Source: an uncultured Bacilli bacterium | Lineage (GTDB): Bacteria > Bacillota_I > Bacilli_A > RF39 > UBA660 | Length of the DNA stretch: 33,772 bases | NCBI GenBank assembly: GCA_944372415.1 | Contig: CALVZA010000023.1 | Coordinates: forward strand, 1-33,772 | Direction: 5' to 3' | Shown here: positions 14,971 through 24,091 of the stretch, piece by piece | Position numbering within the stretch: the stretch's first letter is position 1 | How the letters are laid out: every line of letters starts with the position of its first letter | Made by a program: the position numbers and the translations under genes | Notes under the pieces: generated by a model | The model's database searches: none | Told to the model about the DNA's origin: nothing | What the model saw: only the letters and a program-made list of their open reading frames with translations

Positions 14971-16430
14971 TGGAATATAAAAAAATGTTAATTGATGATT
15001 TAAGAGAATCAATAGATACTAATAGTGTAAGTAGTGAAGATTTATTTAAAGAAGCTAATAAACTTGCACATGAATATCAAAGTGATATAAATCCTTTTGT
15101 AACAATAATAGATAAGTATTCTTGTAGAGCAAAAGAAAAAAATATTTTGACTGGTATTCCCTATGCTTTAAAAGACAATTTTTCTACTTCTGGTATATTA
15201 ACAACTGCATCAAGTAATATTTTAAAAAATTATGTTCCTGTATATGATGCCACTGTTTATAAAAAATTAAAAAATTCAGGAGCAGTATTAGTAGGAAAAA
15301 ATACATTAGATGAGCTTGCTATGGGTGGAACAGGGACTACATGTCATACTGGTGTAGTTAAAAATCCTTGGAATACTAGTAGATTAATTGGTGGATCTAG
15401 TGCTGGAGGTGCTGCTAGTGTAGCATTAGGTATAGTTCCTTTCGCTATAGGTAGTGATACTGGGGATAGCGTGAGAAAGCCTGCTGCATTTGGCGGAATT
15501 GTCGGATTTAAACCTACTTATGGAAGAATATCAAGATATGGTTTATTTGCTTTTGCATCAAGTTTAGATCATGTTGCATTATTTTCTCGTAGTGTTAAAG
15601 ATGCTGCAATAGTTACTAACGTTTTAAAAGGTCAAGATGATTTAGATATGACAAGTTTAAAAGATGATGGAAAAGATTATGTAGCAACTTTAAATAATGA
15701 TGTTAAAGGCAAAAAATTATTTTATATTAAAGAAGCATGTAATTTAGAAGCTTATGATAATCCTAGTGATATGTTAGTGAATACTATAGAAAATTTTAAT
15801 AAAGTTATTGAAAATTGTAAAAATATTGGTATTACAGTTGAAGAAGTATCAATTGATGTATCTATTTTGAATGCTTTGTATCCTAGTTATATGACTATTA
15901 GTTGTGCAGAAGCTACAAGCAATAATTCTAATTTAACTGGAATTCAATTTGGAAATAGAATTGACGGAGATACTTATGAGGATATTATGTTTAATACTAG
16001 AACAAATGGATTTTCTGAATTAATTAAAAGACGTTTTGTAATAGGCTCTTATGTTCTTCAAAAAGAAAATCAAGAAAAACTATTCTTAAATGCTTGTAGG
16101 GTAAGAAGAATGATAGTAGAAAAAATGCACGAATTATTTAAAACATATGATGGTATGATTATGCCGGCAAGTGGAGGTATTGCTCCAAAGTTTGGTGAAA
16201 GAAGTGATACTTTATCAAATGAATATTTAATATTAGAAAATCATTTAGTTATTGGAAATTTTGGCGGTTTTCCTAGTATTACTATTCCTAGTGGTTTTAT
16301 TGATAATATGCCTGTTGCTGTTAATATAACAGGAGATATTTTTAAAGATGATTTAGTATTAAATATTGCTAATAAGATAGAAGGTACTATGAATTATAAA
16401 GGACAAATAGTAGGTGATAAAAATGTATAA
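14970..16430 (+). CDS. gatA: Asp/Glu-tRNA amidotransferase subunit A
   Basis: GatA releases ammonia from glutamine for GatB. The 486-residue amidase has the Ser-cisSer-Lys set: K68 in PYALKDN, the cis-Ser in LIGGSSAGGAAS (about S143) and the nucleophile S167 in GSDTGDSVRKPAAFGG. In most GatA proteins the last motif is GSDTGGSIRQP. Here the Gly before the Ser is Asp and the Gln is Lys, a variant I believe occurs in mycoplasma-type GatA. The catalytic serine itself is intact. Overlaps gatB by 8 bp. Confidence 0.93.
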   Translation: MEYKKMLIDDLRESIDTNSVSSEDLFKEANKLAHEYQSDINPFVTIIDKYSCRAKEKNILTGIPYALKDNFSTSGILTTASSNILKNYVPVYDATVYKKLKNSGAVLVGKNTLDELAMGGTGTTCHTGVVKNPWNTSRLIGGSSAGGAASVALGIVPFAIGSDTGDSVRKPAAFGGIVGFKPTYGRISRYGLFAFASSLDHVALFSRSVKDAAIVTNVLKGQDDLDMTSLKDDGKDYVATLNNDVKGKKLFYIKEACNLEAYDNPSDMLVNTIENFNKVIENCKNIGITVEEVSIDVSILNALYPSYMTISCAEATSNNSNLTGIQFGNRIDGDTYEDIMFNTRTNGFSELIKRRFVIGSYVLQKENQEKLFLNACRVRRMIVEKMHELFKTYDGMIMPASGGIAPKFGERSDTLSNEYLILENHLVIGNFGGFPSITIPSGFIDNMPVAVNITGDIFKDDLVLNIANKIEGTMNYKGQIVGDKNV

Positions 16431-17844
16431 AGTAATTATTGGTTTAGAAGTACATTGTGAACTTAAAACTAATTCAAAGAATTTTTCTAGCGCAAAGAAC
16501 ACATATACTAATATGCCTAACGTTAATGTAATGCCAGTTGATTTAGGTTTACCTGGTATATTACCAGTTGTTAATAAAGAAGCGTGCAAAAAAGCATTAA
16601 AGACTGCAATGGCTCTAAATTGTGAAACTCCTGATGAAATAATATTTGATAGAAAAAATTATTATTATCCAGATTTACCTAAAGGTTATCAAATAACACA
16701 AGTTACAAAGCCTTTTGGTCGTAATGGTAGTGTATCATTTTTAGTAAATGGAGAAGAAAAAACTGTTTTAATTCATCAATTACATTTAGAAGAAGATACT
16801 GCTTCTTTGGAACATTGTTCTAATTATTCTTTGATAGATTATAATCGTAGTGGTATACCTTTAATGGAAATAGTTACAGAACCTTGTATATATAGTGCAG
16901 ATGAGGCAGTAAGATTTTTAGAAACTCTACGTAATATATTTTTATATTGTGAAGTAAGTGAGGCTAAAAGTGATAAAGGACAAATGAGATGTGACGTTAA
17001 TATATCTTTGATGAAAGATACTGATACTGAATTTGGTACTAAAGTTGAGATGAAAAATATAAATGCTTTTACTAGTGTTAAAGCAGCAATAGAATATGAG
17101 ATAAAAAGACAAAGTGAAATACTTGATAAAGGAGAAAAAGTAATTCAAGAAACTAGAAGAATTGATGAAGATGGTAAAACTTATTCTATGAGAGAAAAAG
17201 TTGATGCAGTTGACTATAAATATTATATTGAACCAAATTTGGCACCTGTAAAATTAACAGATGAAATTAAAAATAAAGTAAAAAGTGAAATACCTGAATT
17301 AGAATATTCTAGAATTAAAAGATATATAGATTTAGGTATAAGTGTTAGTGATGCTGAAACTATAGCAAGAGATAAAAATATTTCTAATTATTTTGATGAA
17401 TTAATAAAAAATACTAATGATTTAAATACGGCAACTAATTGGTTAACAATTATAATATTAGGTTCTTTAAATAAATTAAATATAAGTATTAATGAATTGT
17501 TTATTACACCAACTATGTTAGCAAATTTAATCGAAAAAGTTAGTAATAAAGAATTATCTAGTCAATTAGCAAAAAATATATTATATGAAGCAATGGAAAA
17601 AAATATTGATCCTATGGAAATCATTAAAAAATCCAATATTAAACAAATTAGTAATGAAGATGAATTAATTAGTATTATTAAAAATATATTTGATGAATGT
17701 CCAGAACAAGTTAATGAATATTTAAATGGTAATGGTAAAGTTGCAAACTTCTTAGTTGGTAAAGTTATGCAAAAAACTAATAAGCAAGCAAACCCAGGAA
17801 CTTCTTTAAAATTAATAAAAGAAGAGTTAGAAAGGATGAAATAA
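16423..17844 (+). CDS. gatB: Asp/Glu-tRNA amidotransferase subunit B
   Basis: GatB phosphorylates the Asp or Glu on misacylated tRNA and transfers ammonia to it. The 473-residue protein has IGLEVHCELKT, the substrate segment DRKNYYYPDLPKGYQITQ, HLEEDTASLEH, SLIDYNRSGIPLMEIVTEP and RCDVNISL, then the helical tail and YqeY-like domain. The ATG 16423 follows AGGTGAT inside gatA. A GTG 9 nt upstream falls within that RBS and is unlikely. Its stop overlaps the aspS start. Confidence 0.95.
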   Translation: MYKVIIGLEVHCELKTNSKNFSSAKNTYTNMPNVNVMPVDLGLPGILPVVNKEACKKALKTAMALNCETPDEIIFDRKNYYYPDLPKGYQITQVTKPFGRNGSVSFLVNGEEKTVLIHQLHLEEDTASLEHCSNYSLIDYNRSGIPLMEIVTEPCIYSADEAVRFLETLRNIFLYCEVSEAKSDKGQMRCDVNISLMKDTDTEFGTKVEMKNINAFTSVKAAIEYEIKRQSEILDKGEKVIQETRRIDEDGKTYSMREKVDAVDYKYYIEPNLAPVKLTDEIKNKVKSEIPELEYSRIKRYIDLGISVSDAETIARDKNISNYFDELIKNTNDLNTATNWLTIIILGSLNKLNISINELFITPTMLANLIEKVSNKELSSQLAKNILYEAMEKNIDPMEIIKKSNIKQISNEDELISIIKNIFDECPEQVNEYLNGNGKVANFLVGKVMQKTNKQANPGTSLKLIKEELERMK

Positions 17845-19589
17845 TGGAAAATATATATAGAAATTGTTATGCTGGTAAATTAAATGAAGATTATGTAGAA
17901 AAAAATGTTAGAATTTGTGGATGGGTTGAAAATATTAGAGATCATGGTGGAGTAATATTTGTTGATTTAAGAGATCAATTTGGTGTTATTCAACTTGTTA
18001 GTAATGATGATAAGATATTTGATTCAATTACTAAAGAATCTAGTATTAGTGTAACTGGTGTTGTTCGTAAAAGAGATGAAGAAGATTACAATGATAAAAT
18101 AAGTACGGGTACTATAGAAGTATTAGTTAGTGAGTTAACTGTATTAGGTGCTTCAGTTAATAATTTGCCTTTTGAAATAATGACTAGTACTAATGTGAAT
18201 GAAGAAGTAAGACTTAAATATAGATATTTAGATTTAAGAAATCCTAAAGTAAAAAAGAATATAATGTTTAGAACAAAAGTAATCAACTATTTAAGAAGTT
18301 TAATGACTGATGAAGATTTTACAGAAATACAGACTCCTATACTTACAGCATCAAGTCCCGAAGGGGCAAGAGATTTTATAGTTCCATCTAGAAAATATCA
18401 TGGTAAATTTTATGCTTTACCACAGGCACCTCAACAGTTTAAACAATTATTAATGGTCGCTGGATTTGATAAATATTTTCAAATAGCGCCTTGTTTTAGA
18501 GATGAAGATGCAAGAAGTGATAGAATTTATGGAGAATTTTATCAATTAGATATGGAAATGTCTTTTGCTACAGAAGAAGATGTTTATGAAGTTGGAGAAA
18601 AGATTTTTTATAATACTTTTATAAAATTTAGTGATAAAGAAATAAGTCCTCTGCCTTTTAGAAGAATATCATTTGAAGAAAGTATGTTAAAATATGGAAC
18701 TGATAAACCTGATTTAAGAAATCCATTAGAAATAATAGATTTAACAGAAGAATTTAGTGAAACTGAATTTAAACCATTTAGAAAAGTTACTGTAAGAGGT
18801 ATTAAAGTTAGTAATATAGGTGATAAACCTAATTCTTGGTTTAATGATTTAGTAGCTTACGCTAAAACTATTGGTATGCCTGGAATTGGTTATATTACTG
18901 TAATGGATGATTTATCATTTAAAGGTCCAATAGATAAATTTTTATCTGATTATGAAAGAGAAGATTTAATTAAGAAGGCTAATTTAGTAAGTAATGATGT
19001 ATTATTCTTTATTGCGGATAGAAAAAATGCTCCTAAACTTGCCGGCATGATAAGAGATGAGTTAGGTAAGAGATTAGATTTAATTGATAATAATAAGTTT
19101 GAATTTTGTATTGTAAATGATTTTCCAATGTATGAATGGAATGAAGAAGAAGAAAGATATGATTTTACACACAATCCATTTAGTATGCCAAAAGGTGGTA
19201 TGAAAGCTTTTGATGGTGACATAGAAAGTATTGTAGCTCATCAATTTGATTTTGTTTGTAATGGTGTTGAGTTAGCAAGTGGAGCTGTTAGAAATCATGA
19301 TTTAGAAATTATGAAAAAAGCATTTAGCGTTGCTGGTTATAGTGAAGAAGTTATAAAGGAAAGATTTAAAGGACTTTATACAGCATTCCAATTTGGTGCC
19401 CCTCCTCATGCAGGAATGGCTCCTGGAATTGATAGAATGATTATGCTTTTACTTGATGAAAGTAACATTCGTGAAACTATAGCATTTCCAATGAGTGCTA
19501 GTGGATCAGATTTAATGATGGGGGCTCCTGGTGATGTTAGTGAAATTCAACTTAGAGAGGTTCATATTAAAGTTAGAGACAAAAATTAA
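17844..19589 (+). CDS. aspS: Aspartyl-tRNA synthetase
   Basis: The 581-residue enzyme is a bacterial-type AspRS. It has the OB-fold anticodon domain (VRICGWVENIRDHGGVIFVDLRDQFG), motif 2 (PCFRDEDARSDR), the GAD insertion (about 280-420), and motif 3 (GAPPHAGMAPGIDRMIMLLL). Being in one T-box operon with gatCAB suggests that it also charges tRNA-Asn with Asp, which GatCAB then amidates, so the cell may lack AsnRS; that is inference. Last gene of the operon, followed by a terminator. Confidence 0.95.
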   Translation: MENIYRNCYAGKLNEDYVEKNVRICGWVENIRDHGGVIFVDLRDQFGVIQLVSNDDKIFDSITKESSISVTGVVRKRDEEDYNDKISTGTIEVLVSELTVLGASVNNLPFEIMTSTNVNEEVRLKYRYLDLRNPKVKKNIMFRTKVINYLRSLMTDEDFTEIQTPILTASSPEGARDFIVPSRKYHGKFYALPQAPQQFKQLLMVAGFDKYFQIAPCFRDEDARSDRIYGEFYQLDMEMSFATEEDVYEVGEKIFYNTFIKFSDKEISPLPFRRISFEESMLKYGTDKPDLRNPLEIIDLTEEFSETEFKPFRKVTVRGIKVSNIGDKPNSWFNDLVAYAKTIGMPGIGYITVMDDLSFKGPIDKFLSDYEREDLIKKANLVSNDVLFFIADRKNAPKLAGMIRDELGKRLDLIDNNKFEFCIVNDFPMYEWNEEEERYDFTHNPFSMPKGGMKAFDGDIESIVAHQFDFVCNGVELASGAVRNHDLEIMKKAFSVAGYSEEVIKERFKGLYTAFQFGAPPHAGMAPGIDRMIMLLLDESNIRETIAFPMSASGSDLMMGAPGDVSEIQLREVHIKVRDKN

Positions 19590-19617
19590 AAATGTATAAA
19601 AAAAAATACATTTTTTT
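19590..19617 (+). terminator. Terminator of the gatCAB-aspS operon
   Basis: AAATGTAT (19590-19597) pairs with ATACATTT (19606-19613) across a loop of A residues, followed by T residues. Confidence 0.75.
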
Positions 19618-19655
19618 ATTTTATATTAATATTATTAATTAGGAGCGTGAAAATA

Positions 19656-19919
19656 ATGGAAATTTTAAAAGTATCATCGAAATCAAATCCAAGTAAAGTT
19701 GCGGGTGCGATTGCAAATGTTTTTAGAGAACAAGGAAGTGTAGAAATACAAACTATTGGTGCAGGAAGTTTAAACCAGGCAGTAAAAGCAATATGTATTG
19801 CCAGAGGATTTCTAGCACCTTCAGGGCAAAATTTAGTTGTAATACCAGCATTTTCTGACATTATTATAGAAGGAGAGGAGAAAACAGCTATAAAACTGGT
19901 TGTTGAAGCAATGCAATGA
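19656..19919 (+). CDS. spoVS: Stage V sporulation protein S
   Basis: SpoVS is a small Alba-like protein that affects sporulation and septation. The 87-residue sequence is close to the strongly conserved family: EILKVSSKSNPSKVAGAIAN, the GAGSLNQAVKAICIARGF centre, and LVVIPAFSDIIIEGEEKTAIKLVVE at the end. The ATG 19656 follows AGGAG by 10 nt. A GTG at 19647 sits too close to the RBS. Its TGA overlaps the next start (ATGA), so the following small membrane gene is translationally coupled. Confidence 0.95.
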   Translation: MEILKVSSKSNPSKVAGAIANVFREQGSVEIQTIGAGSLNQAVKAICIARGFLAPSGQNLVVIPAFSDIIIEGEEKTAIKLVVEAMQ

Positions 19920-20083
19920 TAAATGTTCTTATAGGAATATTTTATATAGCTTTAATTGCTCTAATTTCATATTTATTATATTATATTATAAAAATAGCAA
20001 TAAAAGATGCTTATTATGAAATAGAGTTTAAAGAAGATGATGATGCAACTTATAAAAATACAAATTTAAATAGTGACGATTAA
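19916..20083 (+). CDS. Small membrane protein coupled to spoVS
   Basis: The 55-residue protein begins MINVLIGIFYIALIALISYL, forming one transmembrane segment (about 3-29), followed by an acidic, hydrophilic tail ending LNSDD. I do not recognise a family. Its ATG overlaps the spoVS stop codon (ATGA) and a terminator follows its stop closely, so the pair forms a two-gene unit. A role with SpoVS in sporulation is suggested by position only. Confidence 0.65.
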   Translation: MINVLIGIFYIALIALISYLLYYIIKIAIKDAYYEIEFKEDDDATYKNTNLNSDD

Positions 20084-20099
20084 CTAAAAAATACAGTTT

Positions 20100-20137
20100 A
20101 GATTATTGATAATATTTTTATTGATAGTCTTTTTTTT
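20100..20137 (+). terminator. Terminator of the spoVS unit
   Basis: AGATTATTGATA (20100-20111) pairs with TATTGATAGTCT (20119-20130), 12 pairs with three wobbles, followed by eight T residues. Confidence 0.75.
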
Positions 20138-20267
20138 ATTTTAATTGATTTAGAAAATTTACAATTTTAAAGTAAGTCATTTACATAAAAAAATTATATT
20201 TTTTATTAATATCTCTAAATAAAAAAGGAAATACAGAAAAAATTACTATAAGTATAGTGAGGTGTAA

Positions 20268-21641
20268 ATGATGAAGTTAAGAAAAGTACTATTTTTAATA
20301 ATAATTATTCTGTTATTTCAAAATAATATTAAAGCAAAAACTTTATATGGAGATTATTATGAAGTTTCTATTAAAGAAGAAAAATCCGATATATTTAAAA
20401 TAGAAGAACTAAAAAAATATAATACATTTGAATTTAATTATATTGATATGGGATATTTAAAAGATAATGATATTTATTTAAAAGATGAAAATGATTATAT
20501 ATTAGAAAAAATAAAAAATAGTATTTATAATGAAAATAATATACAAAATTTAGTAGTTAATACCAATATAAGTAAAATTAAATATTTTTATTTAAGATAT
20601 TTACCTAGCAGTTTAAAAATATATGAAATTGAATTATTTTATAAAGGCGAAAAAGTAAACTATAATATTGGAAATAAAAATTGTGAGAATATTTCTAATA
20701 TAAATGATAATAATTATGAAAGTTATTATCAACATAATAACTTAAATTCTTCTTTAATAATTAAATTAGAAGAAACATATAATTTAAATGATTTAGAAAT
20801 AGTAATTTATTGTGAAAGTAGTAATAAAGAAAATATAGGTATATATATAGGAGAAAATATTCCGTTACAAATAAAAAAGAATAATACTCATAAATATATT
20901 ATTAATTTTGACAAAACTATTCTTGGTGGTTATGTTGATTATTATTGTTTAGAATATGTAAAATTAAATAAATATTATAAAGAAGAAAAAATAATTAAAA
21001 ATCAATATGTTTTAGATGGAGAAAATTTAATTTTAGATGATTATATTTTAGATTATAAATATTTTAAAAGAGATAAATTAATTCTTAAAGATAATTTGTT
21101 AATAGATAATGAAGATTTAGGTATAGATGATTTTATATTACATAAAACAGATAATGTTAGCTATAAATGTGATATTGATTATAGTAAAAATGGAAAGTAT
21201 TTTTGTGAATTTAATGTTGGTAATAATAAGTTTAAAGAAGAGGTATTAGTTGATTTAAAAAGTAATATAGAACAAGAAAATAACGTAATTTATGATAATA
21301 ATATTATAGAAAAAAATAATAGTAAAGATATTGTTTTAAATGAAGAAAGTAAAATAGAAAAAATAAATAAAGAGAGTACTAATATAGTTAAAAATAATAA
21401 GAGTGATAAAACCAACTTTGTAAATGAATTAGTAGAAGAGAAAAATGATAATAATAGTTCTATTAGTAGCATAGAATTAAGTAATAAAGAAGTTTCTAAA
21501 GTTAACGATAAAGATAAAAAAGATAAAACTATAAATAAAAGTAAAATTTTTATTATTAAAATTATTATAGGATTTATATTAATATCTATAGAAATATATT
21601 TTATATTAAAAAGAAAAAGATATAATGTCGAAACTATTTAA
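20268..21641 (+). CDS. Uncharacterised membrane-anchored extracytoplasmic protein
   Basis: The 457-residue protein has a signal peptide (about 1-24), an extracytoplasmic region (about 25-345), a low-complexity Asn/Lys/Glu/Ser linker (about 346-425) and a C-terminal transmembrane segment followed by KRKR. There is no LPxTG motif. A stretch around 150-215 (DNNYESYYQHNNLNSSLIIKL, then NDLEIVIYCES) loosely resembles the galactose-binding fold of F5/8-type modules, but this is weak. I do not recognise the family. GAGGTG precedes the tandem ATG start. It lies 40 bp before the spoIIAA-like gene with no terminator between, so it is likely part of the sporulation operon. Confidence 0.6.
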   Translation: MMKLRKVLFLIIIILLFQNNIKAKTLYGDYYEVSIKEEKSDIFKIEELKKYNTFEFNYIDMGYLKDNDIYLKDENDYILEKIKNSIYNENNIQNLVVNTNISKIKYFYLRYLPSSLKIYEIELFYKGEKVNYNIGNKNCENISNINDNNYESYYQHNNLNSSLIIKLEETYNLNDLEIVIYCESSNKENIGIYIGENIPLQIKKNNTHKYIINFDKTILGGYVDYYCLEYVKLNKYYKEEKIIKNQYVLDGENLILDDYILDYKYFKRDKLILKDNLLIDNEDLGIDDFILHKTDNVSYKCDIDYSKNGKYFCEFNVGNNKFKEEVLVDLKSNIEQENNVIYDNNIIEKNNSKDIVLNEESKIEKINKESTNIVKNNKSDKTNFVNELVEEKNDNNSSISSIELSNKEVSKVNDKDKKDKTINKSKIFIIKIIIGFILISIEIYFILKRKRYNVETI

Positions 21642-21681
21642 AAATACTAATAAATAAATTATATTAAAGGTGATGGTGCTT

Positions 21682-21996
21682 ATGTTAAATTTGAATTTGG
21701 AATATGTAAATGGTATTTTGTTTGTCAGGTTAATAGGATCCTTAAATAAATTAACTTGTAATAAATTAATAAATACTATAATTCCTATGATATCTAATAA
21801 TGGTGTTAAAAATTTAGTTTATAATTTTGATGAACTTGATAGCATTGATAGATATGGTTTTAAAGCATTATTGTTAGGTTATAATAAAATATTAGATAAT
21901 AATGGAAATGTTTTAGTAGTAAATAATAAGTTTAAATTAGAATATTTTAAAGAAGTAAATAATGAATTAAGTGCACTTAAAATATTAAAAATTTAG
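21682..21996 (+). CDS. spoIIAA: SpoIIAA-like anti-sigma factor antagonist (STAS domain), serine site replaced
   Basis: The 104-residue STAS protein sits directly before a sporulation sigma factor, the place of SpoIIAA. In Bacillus, SpoIIAA frees SigF from SpoIIAB and is controlled by phosphorylation of Ser58 in the motif M-D-S-S-G. Here the matching segment is I-D-R-Y-G (55-59), so the residue aligned with Ser58 is tyrosine. The following L-L-x-G-Y-N-K matches the usual L-G-R-Y-K. ATG 21682 follows AAAGGTGAT by 7 nt; GTG and ATG codons 9-12 nt earlier overlap that site. The stop codon is part of the next gene's RBS. Either regulation works without this phosphosite, or the protein has another partner. 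Confidence 0.72.
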   Translation: MLNLNLEYVNGILFVRLIGSLNKLTCNKLINTIIPMISNNGVKNLVYNFDELDSIDRYGFKALLLGYNKILDNNGNVLVVNNKFKLEYFKEVNNELSALKILKI

Positions 21997-22007
21997 GTGA
22001 ATAATGA

Positions 22008-22664
22008 ATGGAAACAATAGACGAGATTTTAAATAGTCAGGATTTAAAAAATATAATGATGTCTATTGCTAAAAAATTCTATAATGTAGATAAAAAGGAT
22101 TTATACCAAGCTGGATATATTGGGGCAATTAAGGCGTATAAAAATTATAATTTAAATACTGATGTAAAGTTTACAACTTTTGCTTATAAATATATTTTTG
22201 GTGAAATGTATGAACTTGCTAAAAATAATAGAAATATTAAACTAAATAAAAATTATTTAAAAATATATAAACAAATAGAAAATGCTAAAATATTATTAGC
22301 TCAAAAATTTAACAGAGAACCATCAATTAATGAAATTAGTTTGTTTTTAGAAATTGACGCAAGTTTAATAAATGATGTTATTATTACTTGTAGTAGTATT
22401 ATTTCATTGGATGAGGAAAATGAAGTGTTAAATGATAGTAACCTTTATACTATTGTTGGTACTTCTTATGACTATGATACTAATATTCTAGTTAGAGACT
22501 CGCTAGAAGTATTAAGTGACTATGAAAGACAAGTAATTGATTATAGATATTTTCAAGATTATACACAACAAGAGGTTGCAGATATAATGGGAATTAATCA
22601 AGTTAAAGTATCTAGATTAGAAACAAGTTCTAAAAAGAAAATCAAAGAATATATTTGTGCATAA
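22008..22664 (+). CDS. sigF: Sporulation sigma factor, SigF/SigG type
   Basis: The 218-residue sigma-70 family protein has region 2 (DLYQAGYIGAIKAYKNY then VKFTTFAYKYIFGEMYELAK), region 3 (AKILLAQKFNREPSINEISLFL) and region 4 (LSDYERQVIDYRYFQDYTQQEVADIMG, then GINQVKVSRLE). The short length, the antagonist just upstream and spoVA genes downstream argue for SigF. SigG cannot be excluded because the two are close paralogues. There is no gene for the anti-sigma kinase SpoIIAB between it and the antagonist, 11 bp away. It overlaps no neighbour; spoVAC follows at 22705. Confidence 0.82.
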   Translation: METIDEILNSQDLKNIMMSIAKKFYNVDKKDLYQAGYIGAIKAYKNYNLNTDVKFTTFAYKYIFGEMYELAKNNRNIKLNKNYLKIYKQIENAKILLAQKFNREPSINEISLFLEIDASLINDVIITCSSIISLDEENEVLNDSNLYTIVGTSYDYDTNILVRDSLEVLSDYERQVIDYRYFQDYTQQEVADIMGINQVKVSRLETSSKKKIKEYICA

Positions 22665-22704
22665 TTCGAAGAAAAACTTTCATAATAAAAATGGAGGTTT
22701 TTTT

Positions 22705-23142
22705 ATGGAAAAGCGTGAGTATCAAGAGTTAGTTAAAAGTACTACTCCAAAGCCAAAAAGAATGTGTAATACAGTTATTGCCTTTTTGGTTGGTGGATTA
22801 TTAGGAGCATTATGTGAAATTATAAGAGCATTATTAATAAATTATTATAATTTTAAACCAAGTGAATCTGCTTCAATAGTATGCTTTTTACTTATTATAG
22901 TTACTTGTTTTTTAACGGCGTTTTTTGATTTTGATAAGTGGGTAATTAAGTTTAAGGCTGGTTTAATTGTTCCTACAACAGGTTTTGCTCATTCTATTCA
23001 AAGTTGTGCAATGGATTATAAAAAAGATGGTTTAATAACAGGTATAGGATCTAATTTTTTTAAACTAGCAGGTAGTGTAATATTGTATGGAATTGTAAGT
23101 GCTTTTATATTTTGCATTTTAAGGGTGGTATTTTATGGTTAG
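22705..23142 (+). CDS. spoVAC: Stage V sporulation protein AC
   Basis: SpoVAC is an inner-membrane channel subunit for dipicolinic acid movement into and out of spores. The 145-residue protein has KSTTPKPKRMCNTVIAFLVGGLLGALCE at the start and VPTTGFAHSIQSCAMDYKKDGLITGIGSNFFKLAGSVI near the end, which is characteristic. Four hydrophobic segments are seen. The ATG 22705 follows GGAGG. An upstream in-frame ATG at 22657 lacks an RBS and overlaps the sigma gene. Overlaps spoVAD by 8 bp. Confidence 0.93.
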   Translation: MEKREYQELVKSTTPKPKRMCNTVIAFLVGGLLGALCEIIRALLINYYNFKPSESASIVCFLLIIVTCFLTAFFDFDKWVIKFKAGLIVPTTGFAHSIQSCAMDYKKDGLITGIGSNFFKLAGSVILYGIVSAFIFCILRVVFYG

Positions 23143-24091
23143 TTTTAAATATAAAGATGTTTATATTAATGAATTTTATAGTGTTGCGGGTATATATGAA
23201 AATAATGGAATATTAAAAAATGTAAATAGATATTTAAATGATTTTTATGATAAAGAGAAAACTATAGAAGATTGTGAAATAAAAATGCAAAAAGAGGTTT
23301 TAAATAATTTAGTTAATAAAAAGACAGAGTTAATAGTTGGTGGAGATTTGATGAATCAAATGACTGCTACTAATTCTAGTGTATCTAATAATGATATTTC
23401 TTTTTTGGGAGTTTATAGTGCGTGTGCTACATTTTCTGAAAGTATAATTTCATTAGCAAATTTAATACAGTCTAAAGGTGTAAAAGAAGGTATTTGTATT
23501 ACTAGTAGTCATAATTTATCAAGTGAAAAACAATTTAGATTTCCAATTGAATATGGAGCACAAAAACCAAGTTATTCTACATTTACTTGTACTGGTAGTG
23601 TTGGTGCTATTTTATCAAGGTATCCTTCTAATATTAAAGTAATTGCTTCTACTTTAGGTAGTGTAGTTGATATGGGGATAAAAGATGCTAATAATATGGG
23701 AGCAGTTATGACTCCAGCTGCTTTAAAAACTTTAATAGAACATTTGGATTATACAAATACTACTGTTAAAGATTATGACTTAATATTAACAGGAGATTTA
23801 GGTAAATATGGTGAAGAGTTATTTAAAGCATTATTAAAAAAAGAATATGGTATAAATATTAAAAATTATTTTGATGCGGGTGCTATGATATATAAGGAAG
23901 AGCAAGAAAAATTTAGCGGAGGTAGTGGCCCGGTATGTTTACCATTAGTGTTATTTAATTATGTTTTACAATATAAAAAGTATAAAAAGATTTTAGTGAT
24001 AGCGACAGGCTCTTTACATAGTCCTATGCTAGTTAATCAAAAACATTCAATTCCTAGTATAGCACATTTAGTAAGTTTGGAGGTTGTATAA
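23135..24091 (+). CDS. spoVAD: Stage V sporulation protein AD
   Basis: SpoVAD is the soluble, thiolase-like SpoVA protein that binds dipicolinic acid. The 318-residue sequence contains VGGDLMNQMTATN, GVYSACATFSES, TSSHNLSSEKQFRFPIEYGAQKP, LTGDLGKYG and GGSGPVCLP, matching the family through its length. It overlaps spoVAC and shares a base with the spoVAE start, so the three are coupled. In Bacillus, spoVA is transcribed by SigG in the forespore. Confidence 0.93.
   Translation: MVSFKYKDVYINEFYSVAGIYENNGILKNVNRYLNDFYDKEKTIEDCEIKMQKEVLNNLVNKKTELIVGGDLMNQMTATNSSVSNNDISFLGVYSACATFSESIISLANLIQSKGVKEGICITSSHNLSSEKQFRFPIEYGAQKPSYSTFTCTGSVGAILSRYPSNIKVIASTLGSVVDMGIKDANNMGAVMTPAALKTLIEHLDYTNTTVKDYDLILTGDLGKYGEELFKALLKKEYGINIKNYFDAGAMIYKEEQEKFSGGSGPVCLPLVLFNYVLQYKKYKKILVIATGSLHSPMLVNQKHSIPSIAHLVSLEVV

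Noticed and set aside
16942-17148. Minus-strand frame within gatB, and similar frames within aspS, dnaD, gap and spoVS
   Set aside because: They are antisense to conserved genes with clear motifs and have no RBS.
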